In this document: positions 19,745-29,260 of the stretch, piece by piece
How positions within the stretch are numbered: position 1 is the stretch's first letter
Layout of the letters: every line of letters starts with the position of its first letter
Assembly: GCF_950101795.1 (NCBI RefSeq)
Contig: NZ_CATNLZ010000001.1
Span: 379,382 to 443,381 of the forward strand
Direction: 5' to 3'
Source: Nocardioides sp. T2.26MG-1
Lineage (GTDB): Bacteria; Actinomycetota; Actinomycetes; Propionibacteriales; Nocardioidaceae
DNA: 64,000 nt
The notes under the pieces: generated by a model
The model's input: the letters and a program-made list of their open reading frames with translations, nothing else
Databases searched by the model: none
Told to the model about the DNA's origin: nothing
Translations under genes and position numbers: made by a program

Positions 19745-20830
19745 CTAATCGACCGGCACGTCGCGGTGCCAGGACTCGGTGACGTACTTCGTCTTCCAGC
19801 CCATCGACGTGTAGAGCCCGGCCGCACCGGTGGGCGAGTCGGCGTCGACCTCGAGGCCGACCCGGTCCCGCCCGCGGGCGGCGGCGTCGGCGATGATCGT
19901 GCGCAGCAGGCCCTTGGCCACGCCGCGGCCGCGCGCGGCCTCGAGCACGCCCAGGTAGGACACGTACGAGCCGTCGGGCCCGGTGGCACTCTCCGAGACC
20001 GTGCCGATCAGGGCGCCGACCGGCCGCGGGGTGCCGTCGTCGTCGATCAGCTCCGCGAGCCACCAGTGGTCCCAGCGGTGCCCGGGGTCCTCACGCAGCC
20101 GGTGCAGGAACTCCTCGAACGTCTCCTCGCTCGAGTTGAAGTGGTCCACGAACGCGCCCTCGAGGACCTCGTGCACCTCGCGGAGGTCGCCCTCGTCGGG
20201 CATCCCCGCGCCGGTACGGCGCACCAGCCGGAACACCACTCCGCCGTCCTCCCAGTGGTCCGGGGTGGCGACCAGCCCCTCCTCGTCGGGAGCGACCGGC
20301 CGGGTCATCTGCCACCACGTGCGGACCTTCTCGAACCCGTTGGCGCCCAGCCACCTGGCCTGGCGCTCGTCGCCCGCGAAGGAGCCGGTGTCGATCTGCT
20401 GGACCGACAGCCCGCGGGCCCGCCCGACCGAGTGGGCCTGGGCCTCGGCCCACTCCACGAGCAGGTCGGAGCAGCAGTCGGCGATGTCGTCGGGCAGGTC
20501 GCGCTCGACGATGTGCACGAACAGCATCCGGCCGACCGAGCGGTCGTGCACGCTGCCCCAGGCCTGGATGTCGCCGTCGGCGTCGCGGACCACGACGTTC
20601 TCCCGCATCCGCAGCCCGTGCTCGGAGACCTCCACGAGCACGTCGTCCACCCCGGAGCCCGCCCAGCCGCGGCCGTGCCGCTCGTGGGCGCGCAGCAGGT
20701 GGGTCAGCCGGGCGACCTCGAAGCGGTCGGCCGGGTCGGGGGTGCCGACCGTCCAGCCGTGCGGCAGCCCGGGCAGGTCGCCCAGCAGCGCGTCGGGGTC
20801 GCTCTCGAACCGGTTCTCATGGGGGATCAC
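19745..20830 (-). CDS. Tandem GNAT N-acetyltransferase
   Basis: About 361 residues with two acetyltransferase-fold halves; the C-terminal half holds the acetyl-CoA loop GVLEAARGRGVAKGLLRTII. The two-domain layout resembles mycothiol synthase (MshD) and related actinobacterial GNAT proteins, but no diagnostic MshD feature could be confirmed, so the substrate is open. The start is uncertain: GTG at 20830 is used; a TTG at 20875 is also in frame, and neither has a strong ribosome binding site. It is convergent with the osmoprotectant ATPase, 6 bp apart. Confidence 0.8.
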   Translation of the reverse strand: MIPHENRFESDPDALLGDLPGLPHGWTVGTPDPADRFEVARLTHLLRAHERHGRGWAGSGVDDVLVEVSEHGLRMRENVVVRDADGDIQAWGSVHDRSVGRMLFVHIVERDLPDDIADCCSDLLVEWAEAQAHSVGRARGLSVQQIDTGSFAGDERQARWLGANGFEKVRTWWQMTRPVAPDEEGLVATPDHWEDGGVVFRLVRRTGAGMPDEGDLREVHEVLEGAFVDHFNSSEETFEEFLHRLREDPGHRWDHWWLAELIDDDGTPRPVGALIGTVSESATGPDGSYVSYLGVLEAARGRGVAKGLLRTIIADAAARGRDRVGLEVDADSPTGAAGLYTSMGWKTKYVTESWHRDVPVD

Positions 20831-20917
20831 GACCAAGCAGTCTGCCGCACGCCGGGCACAGGGAAACGTGGGCAAGGACTCATCGGGATCCTCACCAGCC
20901 CCACAGACGCGAGGGAA

Positions 20918-20982
20918 CTCGCTCCTGTGGTGTGAAGCGTCACGACACAGGAGCGAGATCCACCGCCTGGGCGGTGAATCTC
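20918..20982. repeat. Pair of overlapping long hairpins
   Basis: Hairpin one: CTCGCTCCTGTG (20918-20929) and its exact complement 20946-20957, with an inner GTGA/TCAC stem and AGCG loop. Hairpin two: a 13-bp arm starting GAGATCCACC (20955-20967) and 20970-20982 with one mismatch and a two-base loop. They share three bases, so they may fold alternately. They sit at the 3' end of the minus-strand coiled-coil gene (its stop is in hairpin two) and upstream of the GNAT gene, a position for a terminator or attenuator. Confidence 0.8.
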
Positions 20983-21586
20983 ACGCGTGCCTGCGCTGAC
21001 CCGCCTCGGCCGCGTGCCAAGCCTGGGTGACGACGTCGAGCTCGGCGCGGACCACGTCGAGCTCCTGCTCCAGCTCGGCGACCCGGACGATCGCCTCGGC
21101 GGCGCGCTGCTCGGCGGCTGCCAGGCTCTCCTCGACCTGCCGGCCGGTGCGCTCGGCGGCGTCGGCGCGCCGGGCCTCGGTGTTGAGCTTGCGGGTGGCG
21201 TCGGCGGCGCGGCCCTGGGCCGCGGTCAGGGCGTCCTCGAGCTCGTGGATCGCCTGCTCCTGGCCCGCGACGCGGGCGCGCATGGTCTCGGCGAACGCGG
21301 CGTTCTCGGCGGTGCGGGCCTCGGTGAGGGCGCGGTAGGCCTGCGCCTGCTCCGCCCGGTCACGAGCCGCCTCACGGCGGGTGGCGACGAGCTCGGAGTG
21401 GGTGATGCGGGTGGCGGCCGCGCCCAGCACCACGGCGACGACGGCGGCGAGCGTGACCAGGACGGCCGAGTCGGTGGCGGCGGCAGCCGCGACGACGAGG
21501 GCGGCGAGGACGAGGAGGACGACGGCGACGGTCAGGCGGGTGCTGCGCTGGCGGCGGCGGGAGGCCGGAGCTGGGGAAGAGGCCAT
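20981..21586 (-). CDS. Membrane-anchored coiled-coil protein
   Basis: 201 residues, family not recognised. A basic N-terminus (SRRRQRSTR) is followed by two adjacent hydrophobic segments (about residues 17-37 and 40-58), then about 130 residues of Ala/Glu/Arg/Gln-rich coiled coil with clear heptads (AGQEQAIHELEDALTAAQGRAA). This is a hairpin membrane anchor with a cytoplasmic coiled coil. ATG start at 21586, 9 bp downstream of the DUF3180 gene, so it probably extends the folate-gene transcript. A scaffold or envelope role is possible, but nothing shows it directly. Confidence 0.7.
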   Translation of the reverse strand: MASSPAPASRRRQRSTRLTVAVVLLVLAALVVAAAAATDSAVLVTLAAVVAVVLGAAATRITHSELVATRREAARDRAEQAQAYRALTEARTAENAAFAETMRARVAGQEQAIHELEDALTAAQGRAADATRKLNTEARRADAAERTGRQVEESLAAAEQRAAEAIVRVAELEQELDVVRAELDVVTQAWHAAEAGQRRHA

Positions 21587-21595
21587 GCAAGCAGG

Positions 21596-22099
21596 TTAGA
21601 CATCATCGTCGTCGGAACGGACGCGACACGCGCGCTCGAGCAGGAGCGAGGTGACCACGATCCCGACGCCGCCGGCGGCCGCGACGGCCGAGCGCCACGC
21701 CCGCTGGTTGGCGAGCTCGGTGTCGACGCCGAGCCAACTGACGGCGTACCCCAGGTAGCCGCCGGCCACCAGCGCGCCGACGAGCGCGCACGACCGGGCG
21801 AGCACGAGGCGGTTGACCGCCCGGTGCGGCTCGAGGCGCTGCTGGTGGACCTGCACGGTGCGCCAGGTGAGGTACGCCGTGGCGCCCAGGATCGCGGCGA
21901 CCAGCAGCAGCGCGAGTGGCTGGGCCCAGGTCACGATCGGGGCGGTGTCGCGGAACCGCTCGGCGGCCGGGTGCAGCAGCCAGCCCCCGATGAGGCCCAC
22001 GACGGCCCAGATGGTGAGCGCAGCGCCGGACGTCGGCCGGAGGTGTCCGGTCGGCTGCGGCTCCTCGCCGGGCTCGTCACCCGGGGGCCTGGCGCTCAC
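21596..22099 (-). CDS. DUF3180 membrane protein
   Basis: 167-residue protein with four predicted membrane helices (about residues 27-46, 58-78, 104-125, 136-152), an acidic-proline N-terminus and an Asp-rich C-terminus. DUF3180 proteins are found next to folK in actinobacteria, as here (8 bp downstream of folK). The function is unknown; conserved position suggests a link to folate genes only by association. GTG start. Confidence 0.8.
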   Translation of the reverse strand: MSARPPGDEPGEEPQPTGHLRPTSGAALTIWAVVGLIGGWLLHPAAERFRDTAPIVTWAQPLALLLVAAILGATAYLTWRTVQVHQQRLEPHRAVNRLVLARSCALVGALVAGGYLGYAVSWLGVDTELANQRAWRSAVAAAGGVGIVVTSLLLERACRVRSDDDDV

Positions 22100-22106
22100 C
22101 GAGCGG

Positions 22107-22676
22107 TCACTGGATCTCGAGCACGAGGTCGTCGCGCAGCTTGAGGCCGCTCTGGTCGGTCTGCTCGAGCAGCTCGGCGACCGGGCCGCGCTCGGGGAGC
22201 TCGGCGGTCGGGTCGACGTCGAGCCAGGGCCGCAGCACGAACGCCCGGTCGGCGGCGCGCGGGTGGGGCAGCCGCAGCGACTCGTCGTCGCTGCGCCGGT
22301 CGCCCACCACGATCAGGTCGACGTCGAGGGTCCGCGGCGCGTTGCGCTGCTCGCCGCGCTCGCGGTCGAACGCGTCCTCGATCGCGAGCGCCCGGTCCAT
22401 CAGCCGCGTCGCCGCGAGGGTGGTGTCGATCAGCACGACGGCGTTGAGGTAGGTCTTGGCCTCGGGCGGGCTGTCCACCGGGTCGGTCTCGTAGACCGGC
22501 GACACCGCCGTGATCCACACGTCCGGGGTGTCCGCGAGCGCGTTGATCGCGCCCTGGAGGCTCGTGAACCGCTCCCCGAGGTTGGACCCCAGGGCGAGCA
22601 CGGCGCGACGGATCGGGCGCATCTCCCCGGTCAGCGTGTCGGCGTCGATGATGTTGGGGTTGGGGGTCTCAGTCAC
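22107..22676 (-). CDS. folK: 2-amino-4-hydroxy-6-hydroxymethyldihydropteridine diphosphokinase
   Basis: HPPK transfers pyrophosphate from ATP to the pterin alcohol in folate synthesis. 189 residues from the GTG at 22676, which overlaps the folB stop by 8 bp; another GTG at 22688 is possible. Motifs: RRAVLALGSNLGER at the start, YETDPVDSPP, and the signature APRTLDVDLIVVGD followed by LRLPHPRAADRAFVLRPW. The N-terminal NPNIIDADTLTGEMRP lead is a common actinobacterial extension. Confidence 0.94.
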   Translation of the reverse strand: MTETPNPNIIDADTLTGEMRPIRRAVLALGSNLGERFTSLQGAINALADTPDVWITAVSPVYETDPVDSPPEAKTYLNAVVLIDTTLAATRLMDRALAIEDAFDRERGEQRNAPRTLDVDLIVVGDRRSDDESLRLPHPRAADRAFVLRPWLDVDPTAELPERGPVAELLEQTDQSGLKLRDDLVLEIQ

Positions 22677-23043
22677 GGGGGCCCTCACGTTTCCGGGTGA
22701 TCGTCAGCGTGACGTCCGAGAACGTCGCGTCGATGGGTGCATCTGGCTTGTGGACCGTCACCCTCGCCCATTCAACACGGCCGTCCAAGAGGCAGACGTC
22801 CGCGATCCGCTGGGCTAGAGCCTCGATCAGGTCGACCGGATCCTTCTCCACGGCGGCTAACACCGAGGCCACGAGACTCCCGTAGTCGACGGTGTCACGC
22901 AAGTCGTCGGATGCCGCCGCGGGGGCGGTGTCGACCCCGAGGACGAGGTCGATCACGAAGGTCTGGCCCTCGCGCCTCTCGAACTCGAAGACGCCGTGGT
23001 GGGCGAAGCACTCGATGCCGGTGACGGCCAGCTCGTCGGTCAC
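22669..23043 (-). CDS. folB: Dihydroneopterin aldolase
   Basis: 124 residues. Cleaves dihydroneopterin to hydroxymethyl-dihydropterin. Shows the family start VTGIECFAHHGVFEFERREGQTF with the catalytic Glu/His region, VDYGSL, and the C-terminal VTVHKPDAPI containing the catalytic Lys. The GTG start at 23043 overlaps the folP stop (GTGA). Its product is used by FolK next door. Confidence 0.95.
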   Translation of the reverse strand: MTDELAVTGIECFAHHGVFEFERREGQTFVIDLVLGVDTAPAAASDDLRDTVDYGSLVASVLAAVEKDPVDLIEALAQRIADVCLLDGRVEWARVTVHKPDAPIDATFSDVTLTITRKREGPRD

Positions 23044-23927
23044 TCCTGGTCCTCCCCGCCCAGCCGTGCGGCGACCCGCAGGGCGTCCGACGCGGCTCGT
23101 ACGTCGTGCACCCGCACGCCCCACACCCCGGCCTGCGCCAGGTGGAGGGTGATCGCGGTGTTGGCGTGCTCGCGCATCCCGACCGGGCGCGGGGTGCCGC
23201 CCCGGTCGGCCAGGAGCCGGCCGAGGAACGTCTTGCGGCTCGCGCCCACCAGCAGCGGGTAGCCGAGCGCGGCCAGCTCGTCGAGGTGTCGCAGCAGCTC
23301 CCAGTTGTGCTCGGGCCGCTTGGCGAAGCCGAGGCCGGGGTCGAGGATGATCTGCTCGCGCGCGATCCCGGCCGCCCGCGCCACCCGGACCCGGGCGGAC
23401 AGCTCCTCGCACACCGCGGCCACGACACCGCCCGGGCCGTCGTAGACCGCGAAGTCGCGCATGTGGTCGGCGTGCGCACGCCAGTGCATGGCGACGTACG
23501 GCGCCCCGGCCGCGGCCACCACCTCGAGGATCCGCGGGTCGGCCAGGCCGCCCGACACGTCGTTGACCACGGTGGCTCCGGCGGCCAGCGCCGCCTCCGC
23601 GACCTCGGCGCGCATGGTGTCGACCGACACCACCGCACCGTCGGCGGCCAGCGCGGTGATCACGGGGAGCACCCGGCCCAGCTCCTCCTCGACCAGGGGC
23701 CGGGTGGCGCCGGGCCGCGTGGACTCGCCGCCGATGTCGAGGATGTCGGCGCCGTCGGCGAGCAGCTCGCGCCCGTGGGCGATGGCGTCCCGGGGCTCCA
23801 GCCAGCGCCCGCCGTCCGAGAAGGAGTCGGGGGTGACGTTGACGACGCCCATCAGCCGCGGCCGGGACCGGGGGGCGAACAGGTCGGCGGTCATGCGCTG
23901 GTCACCGTCGGGTCGTCCATGGCTCAC
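23040..23927 (-). CDS. folP: Dihydropteroate synthase
   Basis: Condenses pterin pyrophosphate with p-aminobenzoate; the sulfonamide target. 295 residues if started at the GTG 23927 that overlaps the folE stop (GTGA); an ATG at 23894 would give 284. TIM-barrel motifs are intact: [42 protein letters not shown], and [11 protein letters not shown]. Stop-start overlaps at both ends place it between folE and folB in one transcript. Confidence 0.95.
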   Translation of the reverse strand: MSHGRPDGDQRMTADLFAPRSRPRLMGVVNVTPDSFSDGGRWLEPRDAIAHGRELLADGADILDIGGESTRPGATRPLVEEELGRVLPVITALAADGAVVSVDTMRAEVAEAALAAGATVVNDVSGGLADPRILEVVAAAGAPYVAMHWRAHADHMRDFAVYDGPGGVVAAVCEELSARVRVARAAGIAREQIILDPGLGFAKRPEHNWELLRHLDELAALGYPLLVGASRKTFLGRLLADRGGTPRPVGMREHANTAITLHLAQAGVWGVRVHDVRAASDALRVAARLGGEDQE

Positions 23928-24538
23928 CGCCGGTGGATCAGGGCCATGGCCTCGGCCCGGGTGGTCGGGTTGGAGCGCATGACACCGCGCACCGCCGAGG
24001 TGATGGTCCGGGCTCCGGCCTTCTTGACCCCGCGCATCGTCATGCAGAGGTGCTCGGCCTCGATCACGACGATCACACCCCGCGCCTCGAGCAGCCGCAT
24101 CAGCGCGTCGGCCACCTGGGTCGTGAGCCGCTCTTGGACCTGGGGCCGCTTGGCGTAGACGTCGACGAGCCGGGCGAGCTTGGACAGCCCGGTGATCTTG
24201 CCGCTCTCGGCCGGGATGTAGCCGACGTGGGCGACCCCGGTGAACGGCACCAGGTGGTGCTCGCACATCGACCACAGCTCGATGTCGCGCACCAGCACCA
24301 TCTCGTCGTGGCCGATGTCGAAGGTGGTGGTGAGGACGTCCTCGGGCTCCATCCGCAGCCCGGCGGTGAGCTCGGCGTACGCCCGCGCCACCCGCGCCGG
24401 GGTCTCGTGCAGGCCCTCACGCTCGGGGTCCTCGCCGATGGCGATGAGGAGCTCACGGACGGCGGCCTCGGCACGCGCCAGGTCGAACGACGGCACGTCC
24501 TTCGCGGCGCGAGCGTCCGGTCGGATCGAGTCGGTCAT
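23924..24538 (-). CDS. folE: GTP cyclohydrolase I
   Basis: 204 residues. Makes dihydroneopterin triphosphate from GTP, the first folate step. Zinc ligands are visible as CEHH (Cys92, His95) and Cys165 in EHLCMTMRG; substrate motifs [22 protein letters not shown] and RPQVQERLT follow. ATG start at 24538, 33 bp after ftsH ends. First of the folate genes in the transcript; the full set except the DHNTP pyrophosphatase and FolC lies in this window. Confidence 0.96.
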   Translation of the reverse strand: MTDSIRPDARAAKDVPSFDLARAEAAVRELLIAIGEDPEREGLHETPARVARAYAELTAGLRMEPEDVLTTTFDIGHDEMVLVRDIELWSMCEHHLVPFTGVAHVGYIPAESGKITGLSKLARLVDVYAKRPQVQERLTTQVADALMRLLEARGVIVVIEAEHLCMTMRGVKKAGARTITSAVRGVMRSNPTTRAEAMALIHRR

Positions 24539-24571
24539 GCCGTCGACCCTAGATGACCGGACGCGCCGCGC

Positions 24572-26623
24572 TCATCGCGGCGGCAGGCCCGGGCTCGAGC
24601 CCGGGGTGCCCTCGACCCCGGGGTCGCCGTGCACGTCGCCGCCGGAGCCGGGCGGGGTCAGCACCGGCCCGGCGCTGCTCTCGTCCTCCTTGGCCTGGCC
24701 GTTGGCGGCGGTGCGGTCGCGGATCCACTGCGGGATCTCCACCGGCGGCAGCGTCGACGGGTTGCGCTGGTCGGAGCCGGTCCACGCCGGCCGCTCGGGA
24801 CGGCGGCGCAGCGGCTCGAAGACGCGGGCGACCTGCTCCTTGTCGAGGGTCTCCTTGTCGAACAGCTCGAGCACCAGCGCGTCGAGGACGTCGCGGTTCT
24901 CCTCGAGGATCTCGAAGGCCTCCTGGTGGGCGGTCGCGAGGAGCTTCTTGGTCTCCTCGTCGACGATCGCCGCGATCTCCTCGGAGTAGTTGCGCGCGTG
25001 GCCGAAGTCGCGGCCCAGGAACGGCTCGGAGTTGGACTCGCCCAGCTTGATCGCGCCCAGGCGCTCGGTCATGCCGTATTGCGTGACCATCGCGCGGGCC
25101 AGGTTGGTGGCCTTCTCGATGTCGTTGCCGGCGCCGGTGGTCGGGTCGTGGAACACCATCTCCTCGGCCGCCCGCCCGCCGAGCATGTAGGCGAGGGAGT
25201 CGAGCATCTGCGAGCGCGTCTGGGAGTACTTGTCCTCGTCGGGCAGCACCATCGTGTAGCCGAGCGCCCGGCCGCGCGGCAGGATCGTGATCTTGTGCAC
25301 CGGGTCGGTGCCGGGGAGCGCCGCGGCCACCAGGGCGTGTCCGCCCTCGTGGTAGGCCGTGATCAGCTTCTCCTTCTCGCTCATCAGGCGGGTGCGCCGC
25401 TGCGGGCCGGCGATCACCCGGTCGATGGCCTCGTCGAGGCTCGCGTTGGTGATCAGCTTCTCGTTGCCGCGGGCGGTCAGCAGCGCCGCCTCGTTGAGCA
25501 CGTTGGCGAGGTCGGCGCCGGTGAAGCCCGGCGTACGACGAGCCACGGACAGCAGGTCGATGTCCTGGGCCATCGGCTTGCCGCGGGAGTGGACCTTGAG
25601 GATCATGTGCCGGCCGTTGAGGTCGGGCGCGTCGACGGCGATCTGGCGGTCGAAGCGTCCCGGGCGAAGCAGCGCCGGGTCGAGCACGTCGGGCCGGTTG
25701 GTGGCCGCGATCAGGATCACGCCGCCGCGGACGTCGAAGCCGTCCATCTCGACCAGCAGCTGGTTGAGGGTCTGCTCGCGCTCGTCGTGGCCGCCGCCCA
25801 TGCCGGCGCCGCGGTGCCGTCCGACGGCGTCGATCTCGTCGATGAACACGATCGCGGGGGCGTTCTCCTTGGCCTGCTCGAACAGGTCGCGCACGCGGGA
25901 GGCGCCGACACCGACGAACATCTCGACGAAGTCGGAGCCGGAGATCGAGTAGAACGGGACGCCGGCCTCGCCGGCGACGGCGCGGGCCAGCAGGGTCTTG
26001 CCGGTGCCGGGAGGCCCGTAGAGCAGCACGCCCTTGGGGATCTTGGCGCCGACGGCCTGGAACTTCGCCGGCTCCTGGAGGAACTCCTTGATCTCGCCGA
26101 GCTCCTCGATGGCCTCCTCGCAGCCGGCCACGTCGGAGAACGTGGTCTTCGGCATGTCCTTGGAGATCAGCTTGGCCTTGGACTTGGCGAACTGCATCAC
26201 GCCGCGGCCACCGCCGCCCTGGACCTGGTTCATCAGGAACAGGAACAGCAGGATGATCAGCGCGAACGGCAGCAGCGTGGCGAGGATCGAGCCGAGCAGG
26301 CTGGGCTTGGGCACGTCGACGTTGAACGTGTCGATCTTGCCCGCGTCGACCTGGGTCTTCACCTCGGCCTCGATATCGGCCTGGGTGCCGTCGAGCCAGA
26401 AGGCCGTGACCTTGTTGTTGTCGTCGAGCGTGGCCTTGATCTGCTGCTCGCCGCCGTCGACGAAGGTGATCTCCTTCACCTGGCCGGAGGTGATGTACTC
26501 CTGCATCTTGGAGGCGTCGACCTCGTCGCCCCCGCGGTTGGGCGCGAGGTACTGCAGGGCGAGCAGCACGCCCACCACGGCGAGCACGATCCACAGCCAG
26601 GGACCCTTGAATATGCGCTTCAC
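24572..26623 (-). CDS. ftsH: ATP-dependent zinc metalloprotease FtsH
   Basis: Membrane-anchored AAA+ protease that removes misfolded membrane and short-lived proteins. The GTG at 26623 gives 683 residues starting [19 protein letters not shown], the actinobacterial N-terminus; an ATG at 26644 adds seven residues. Two membrane helices (about 8-25 and 112-132), Walker A GPPGTGKT (203-210), Walker B IVFIDEID, second region of homology [20 protein letters not shown] and zinc site HEGGH (425-429). The proline/glycine-rich tail is typical of actinobacteria. It sits between hpt and folE as in related genomes. Confidence 0.96.
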   Translation of the reverse strand: MKRIFKGPWLWIVLAVVGVLLALQYLAPNRGGDEVDASKMQEYITSGQVKEITFVDGGEQQIKATLDDNNKVTAFWLDGTQADIEAEVKTQVDAGKIDTFNVDVPKPSLLGSILATLLPFALIILLFLFLMNQVQGGGGRGVMQFAKSKAKLISKDMPKTTFSDVAGCEEAIEELGEIKEFLQEPAKFQAVGAKIPKGVLLYGPPGTGKTLLARAVAGEAGVPFYSISGSDFVEMFVGVGASRVRDLFEQAKENAPAIVFIDEIDAVGRHRGAGMGGGHDEREQTLNQLLVEMDGFDVRGGVILIAATNRPDVLDPALLRPGRFDRQIAVDAPDLNGRHMILKVHSRGKPMAQDIDLLSVARRTPGFTGADLANVLNEAALLTARGNEKLITNASLDEAIDRVIAGPQRRTRLMSEKEKLITAYHEGGHALVAAALPGTDPVHKITILPRGRALGYTMVLPDEDKYSQTRSQMLDSLAYMLGGRAAEEMVFHDPTTGAGNDIEKATNLARAMVTQYGMTERLGAIKLGESNSEPFLGRDFGHARNYSEEIAAIVDEETKKLLATAHQEAFEILEENRDVLDALVLELFDKETLDKEQVARVFEPLRRRPERPAWTGSDQRNPSTLPPVEIPQWIRDRTAANGQAKEDESSAGPVLTPPGSGGDVHGDPGVEGTPGSSPGLPPR

Positions 26624-26778
26624 AGGCTTCTCTCGACACGGCATTGCCGTCCCCCGGACGGCTTGCCGGGGAGACGCTCATCTGAACTGCCGACGGTACA
26701 GGCCACCGGCAATCGCCATTCTCTCAGGAACTCGCGGCTGTGGCGCAGTCGGCGTCCACGGCCGGGGCCTCCCGTCGC

Positions 26779-26903
26779 GTCGGGACTTGTGCACGTCGAG
26801 TCGTGACTTCTGCCAGTTGAGTCGGGACTTGTGCGCGGCATGGTCGCCGGAACCCCCGACTCAAGCGTCGAAACTCCCGACCCGACCGTCAGAAGTCCCG
26901 AAT
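26779..26903. repeat. 21-bp tandem repeats in inverted blocks, hpt-ftsH gap
   Basis: Three direct copies of a unit beginning GTCGGGACTTGT start at 26779, 26800 and 26821, exactly 21 bp apart. They are followed from about 26855 by three units in inverted orientation (CCCGACTCAAG..., CCCGACCCGACC..., CCCGAATCAACG...), also at 21-bp spacing. The opposing blocks can pair. They occupy most of the gap between hpt and ftsH (26645-26908), downstream of the hpt stop. No gene is seen in this gap. Confidence 0.75.
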
Positions 26904-26908
26904 CAACG

Positions 26909-27460
26909 TCAGGAGTAGACGTGGGGGGCGAGCGTGCCGATGTCGCGCAGGTTGCGGTAGCGCTCCTTGTAGTCCAGGCCGTAGCCGACCACGAACTCGT
27001 TGGGGATGTCCCAGCCGACGTACTTCACCTCGACCGGCATCGTCAGGGCCTCGGGCTTGCGCAGCAGCGTGCAGATCTCGACGCTCGCAGGGCTGCGCGA
27101 GGAGAGGTTGGACGTCAGCCACGACAGCGTCAGACCGGTGTCGATGATCTCGTCGACCACGATCACGTGGCGTCCGGAGATGTCGGTGTCCAGGTCCTTG
27201 AGGATGCGCACGACGCCGCTGGACTTGGTGCCGGAGCCGTACGACGACACCGCCATCCAGTCCATCTCGAGGTGCCGGGTGAAGCTGCGGGCCAGGTCGG
27301 CCATCACCATCACCGCGCCGCGCAGGACGCCGACGATGAGGATGTCCTTGCCGGCATAGTCGGCCTCGATCTCCTGGGCCAGCTCGTAGAGCCGGTTCTG
27401 GATCTGCTCCTCGGTGAAGAGGACGTTGACGAGGTCGTTCTCCACGTGGGAAGCGTCCAT
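26909..27460 (-). CDS. hpt: Hypoxanthine phosphoribosyltransferase
   Basis: 183 residues; salvages hypoxanthine and guanine to nucleotides with PRPP. The PRPP motif VIVVDEIIDTGLTL is at about residues 99-112, with ILIVGVLRGAVMVMADL before it and the base-binding VGWDIPNEFVVGYGLDY near the end. The ATG start fits the family length. In actinobacteria it usually follows tilS directly; here a secreted-protein gene lies between. Confidence 0.95.
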   Translation of the reverse strand: MDASHVENDLVNVLFTEEQIQNRLYELAQEIEADYAGKDILIVGVLRGAVMVMADLARSFTRHLEMDWMAVSSYGSGTKSSGVVRILKDLDTDISGRHVIVVDEIIDTGLTLSWLTSNLSSRSPASVEICTLLRKPEALTMPVEVKYVGWDIPNEFVVGYGLDYKERYRNLRDIGTLAPHVYS

Positions 27461-27475
27461 GGCGGAGACTCTAAG

Positions 27476-28192
27476 TCAGCGACGCGGCTTGGTGACCGTC
27501 AGGGTGATGGTCGCGGACGACGAGCCCGTCACGGCCGTTGAGCCGAGGTAGACGGCCTTGAGGTGGTGCGTGCCCTTCGCGAGGCGGTGGAGGCCGATGG
27601 TGATCTCGCCCTTGTGACTGGCCTTGAGCCGGCCCCCGCCCACGACCGCGCGGCCCTCGCGGATCTCGACACTGCCGGTCGGCTTCGCGTCCTTCGGGCT
27701 CACGGTGACCTTGACGACGCCGTTCTGCTTGGTGGTGAGCTTCTTCTGCGCCAGGGTGGCGGTCGTCCTCGACTCGACCAGCTTCCTCTCCATCTCGGTC
27801 TCACCGAGGCTGAGCTTGTGCCGGGCCTTCGCGATCGTGAGGTCGCCGAGCACGAGCGGCTTGTAGCCGCGCCGCGTGAACGTGACGGTGTAGGTGCCGC
27901 GGCCGACCTCGAGGTAGAAGTAGCCGTGCTGCGGTCCGTTCTTGCGATCGCTGGCGTAGGTCAGCGCCGACGCGGCGGCCGTGCCGTCGGCCTTCGTGGC
28001 CTTGACCTCGACGTCGTCGACCGGCGTGCCGAACTGGTCGACGACCACGCCCTGGATGAGGGCCTGGCCCGCGCGAGCCGTGGCGGCGGGACCGGCGTGC
28101 GAGGCGGCGGACGCGGGGAGCGCCTGGGGCGCCACCAGCAGGGCGGCGATCCCCGCGGCGACGGCGGCGACGGTACGACGGGAGAGTGACAT
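27476..28192 (-). CDS. Secreted protein with carboxypeptidase-regulatory-like and Ig-like domains
   Basis: 238 residues. A Sec signal peptide (SLSRRTVAAVAAGIAALLVAPQ, then ALPASAASHA with likely cleavage after ASA). Residues about 45-120 look like a carboxypeptidase regulatory-like beta sandwich (ALIQGVVVDQFGTPVDDVEVKA, YFYLEVGRGTYTVTFTRRGYK), and about 140-235 a bacterial Ig-like domain (GVVKVTVSPKDAKPTGSVEIREG, HHLKAVYLGSTAVTGSSSATITLTV). No catalytic motif or sorting signal. Its location between tilS and hpt is unusual and suggests insertion into an otherwise conserved housekeeping cluster. Confidence 0.8.
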   Translation of the reverse strand: MSLSRRTVAAVAAGIAALLVAPQALPASAASHAGPAATARAGQALIQGVVVDQFGTPVDDVEVKATKADGTAAASALTYASDRKNGPQHGYFYLEVGRGTYTVTFTRRGYKPLVLGDLTIAKARHKLSLGETEMERKLVESRTTATLAQKKLTTKQNGVVKVTVSPKDAKPTGSVEIREGRAVVGGGRLKASHKGEITIGLHRLAKGTHHLKAVYLGSTAVTGSSSATITLTVTKPRR

Positions 28193-28287
28193 GGGGTTAC
28201 CTCGAGCTCGGCGGGCACACGACCAGACGGCTGGTCACCGTGAGTGTGGACGGAAAATCGTCTGCCGGGGCCGGAACCTGAGGATTC

Positions 28288-29253
28288 TCAACCGTCCCGG
28301 TCGAGTCGGAGCCGGCCGTCGACGCGCCGGCAGCGCAGGTGGCCGGGGAGGTCCACCCACTTCTGTCCGTGCCAGTCGGTGAGCAACGCGTCCATGGCGA
28401 GCACGTGCTCGTGGAACAGCGCGGCGCCCGGGGCGCCGGCGGCGAGCGCGGCCAGCCGGAGCACGCGGCGCCGCAGCGGGGTCGGCTGGGCGAGCAGTCC
28501 GTCGACCGGGAGGTCGCGCAGCCCGGCGTACGCCGTCTCCGCGACGTCGTCGAGCAGATCCATGTCGTCGCGGAGCTGGTCGGCGGTGCGGGCGAGCGTC
28601 GCCGCGACCCCGGGGCCGAGCTGCTCCTCGAGGACGGGAAGCACGGTCCGGCGTACGCGCACCCGGGTGTAGCCGGGGTCGTCGTTGTGGGGGTCGTCCC
28701 AGAACGCGATGCCCTCGACCTGGCAGGCGGTCACGGTGTCGGCGCGGGAGACGTCGAGCAGTGGTCGCACGAACCGGTCGAACGCGCGCCGCATCCCGGC
28801 CAGGGAGCGGCCCCCGGAGCCGCGGGCCAGGCCGAGGAGCACGGTCTCGGCCTGGTCGTCGCGGGTGTGGCCGAGCAGCACCGCGGCGGCCCCGACGCGG
28901 CCGGCGATCTCGCCGAGCACGGCGTAGCGGGCCCGGCGGGCAGCGGCCTCCGGGCCCAGGCCGGCGGCCTCGACGTGCACGGTCGCGGCGAGCGTCTCGT
29001 CGGCGCCGAGAGCGGCCATCTGCTCGACGACGCGGGCGGCGTGGTCCGCGGAGCCGGGCTGCAGCCCGTGGTCGACGGTCGCACCCACCACCCGCCACCC
29101 GGCGCGCCGGGCCTCGAAGACCGTGGCGGCGAGCAGCGCGAGCGAGTCGGCGCCGCCGGAGCACGCGACGACCACGGTGCGGCCCGGGTCGACGTCGGCG
29201 AGCGCGCGGCGTACGGCGACCCGGACTGCCGCGACCGCGGGGTGCAGGGTCAT
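28288..29253 (-). CDS. tilS: tRNA(Ile)-lysidine synthetase
   Basis: 321 residues, the short actinobacterial form. Modifies C34 of the CAU-anticodon isoleucine tRNA to lysidine so that it reads AUA. The PP-loop ATP motif SGGADS is residues 32-37; ATVDHGLQPGSADHA and LLGHTRDDQAETVLLGLARGSGGRSLAGM carry the catalytic region. It overlaps neither neighbour: 7 bp after the metalloprotease gene and 95 bp before the secreted-protein gene. Confidence 0.93.
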   Translation of the reverse strand: MTLHPAVAAVRVAVRRALADVDPGRTVVVACSGGADSLALLAATVFEARRAGWRVVGATVDHGLQPGSADHAARVVEQMAALGADETLAATVHVEAAGLGPEAAARRARYAVLGEIAGRVGAAAVLLGHTRDDQAETVLLGLARGSGGRSLAGMRRAFDRFVRPLLDVSRADTVTACQVEGIAFWDDPHNDDPGYTRVRVRRTVLPVLEEQLGPGVAATLARTADQLRDDMDLLDDVAETAYAGLRDLPVDGLLAQPTPLRRRVLRLAALAAGAPGAALFHEHVLAMDALLTDWHGQKWVDLPGHLRCRRVDGRLRLDRDG

Positions 29254-29260
29254 CCGGGGC

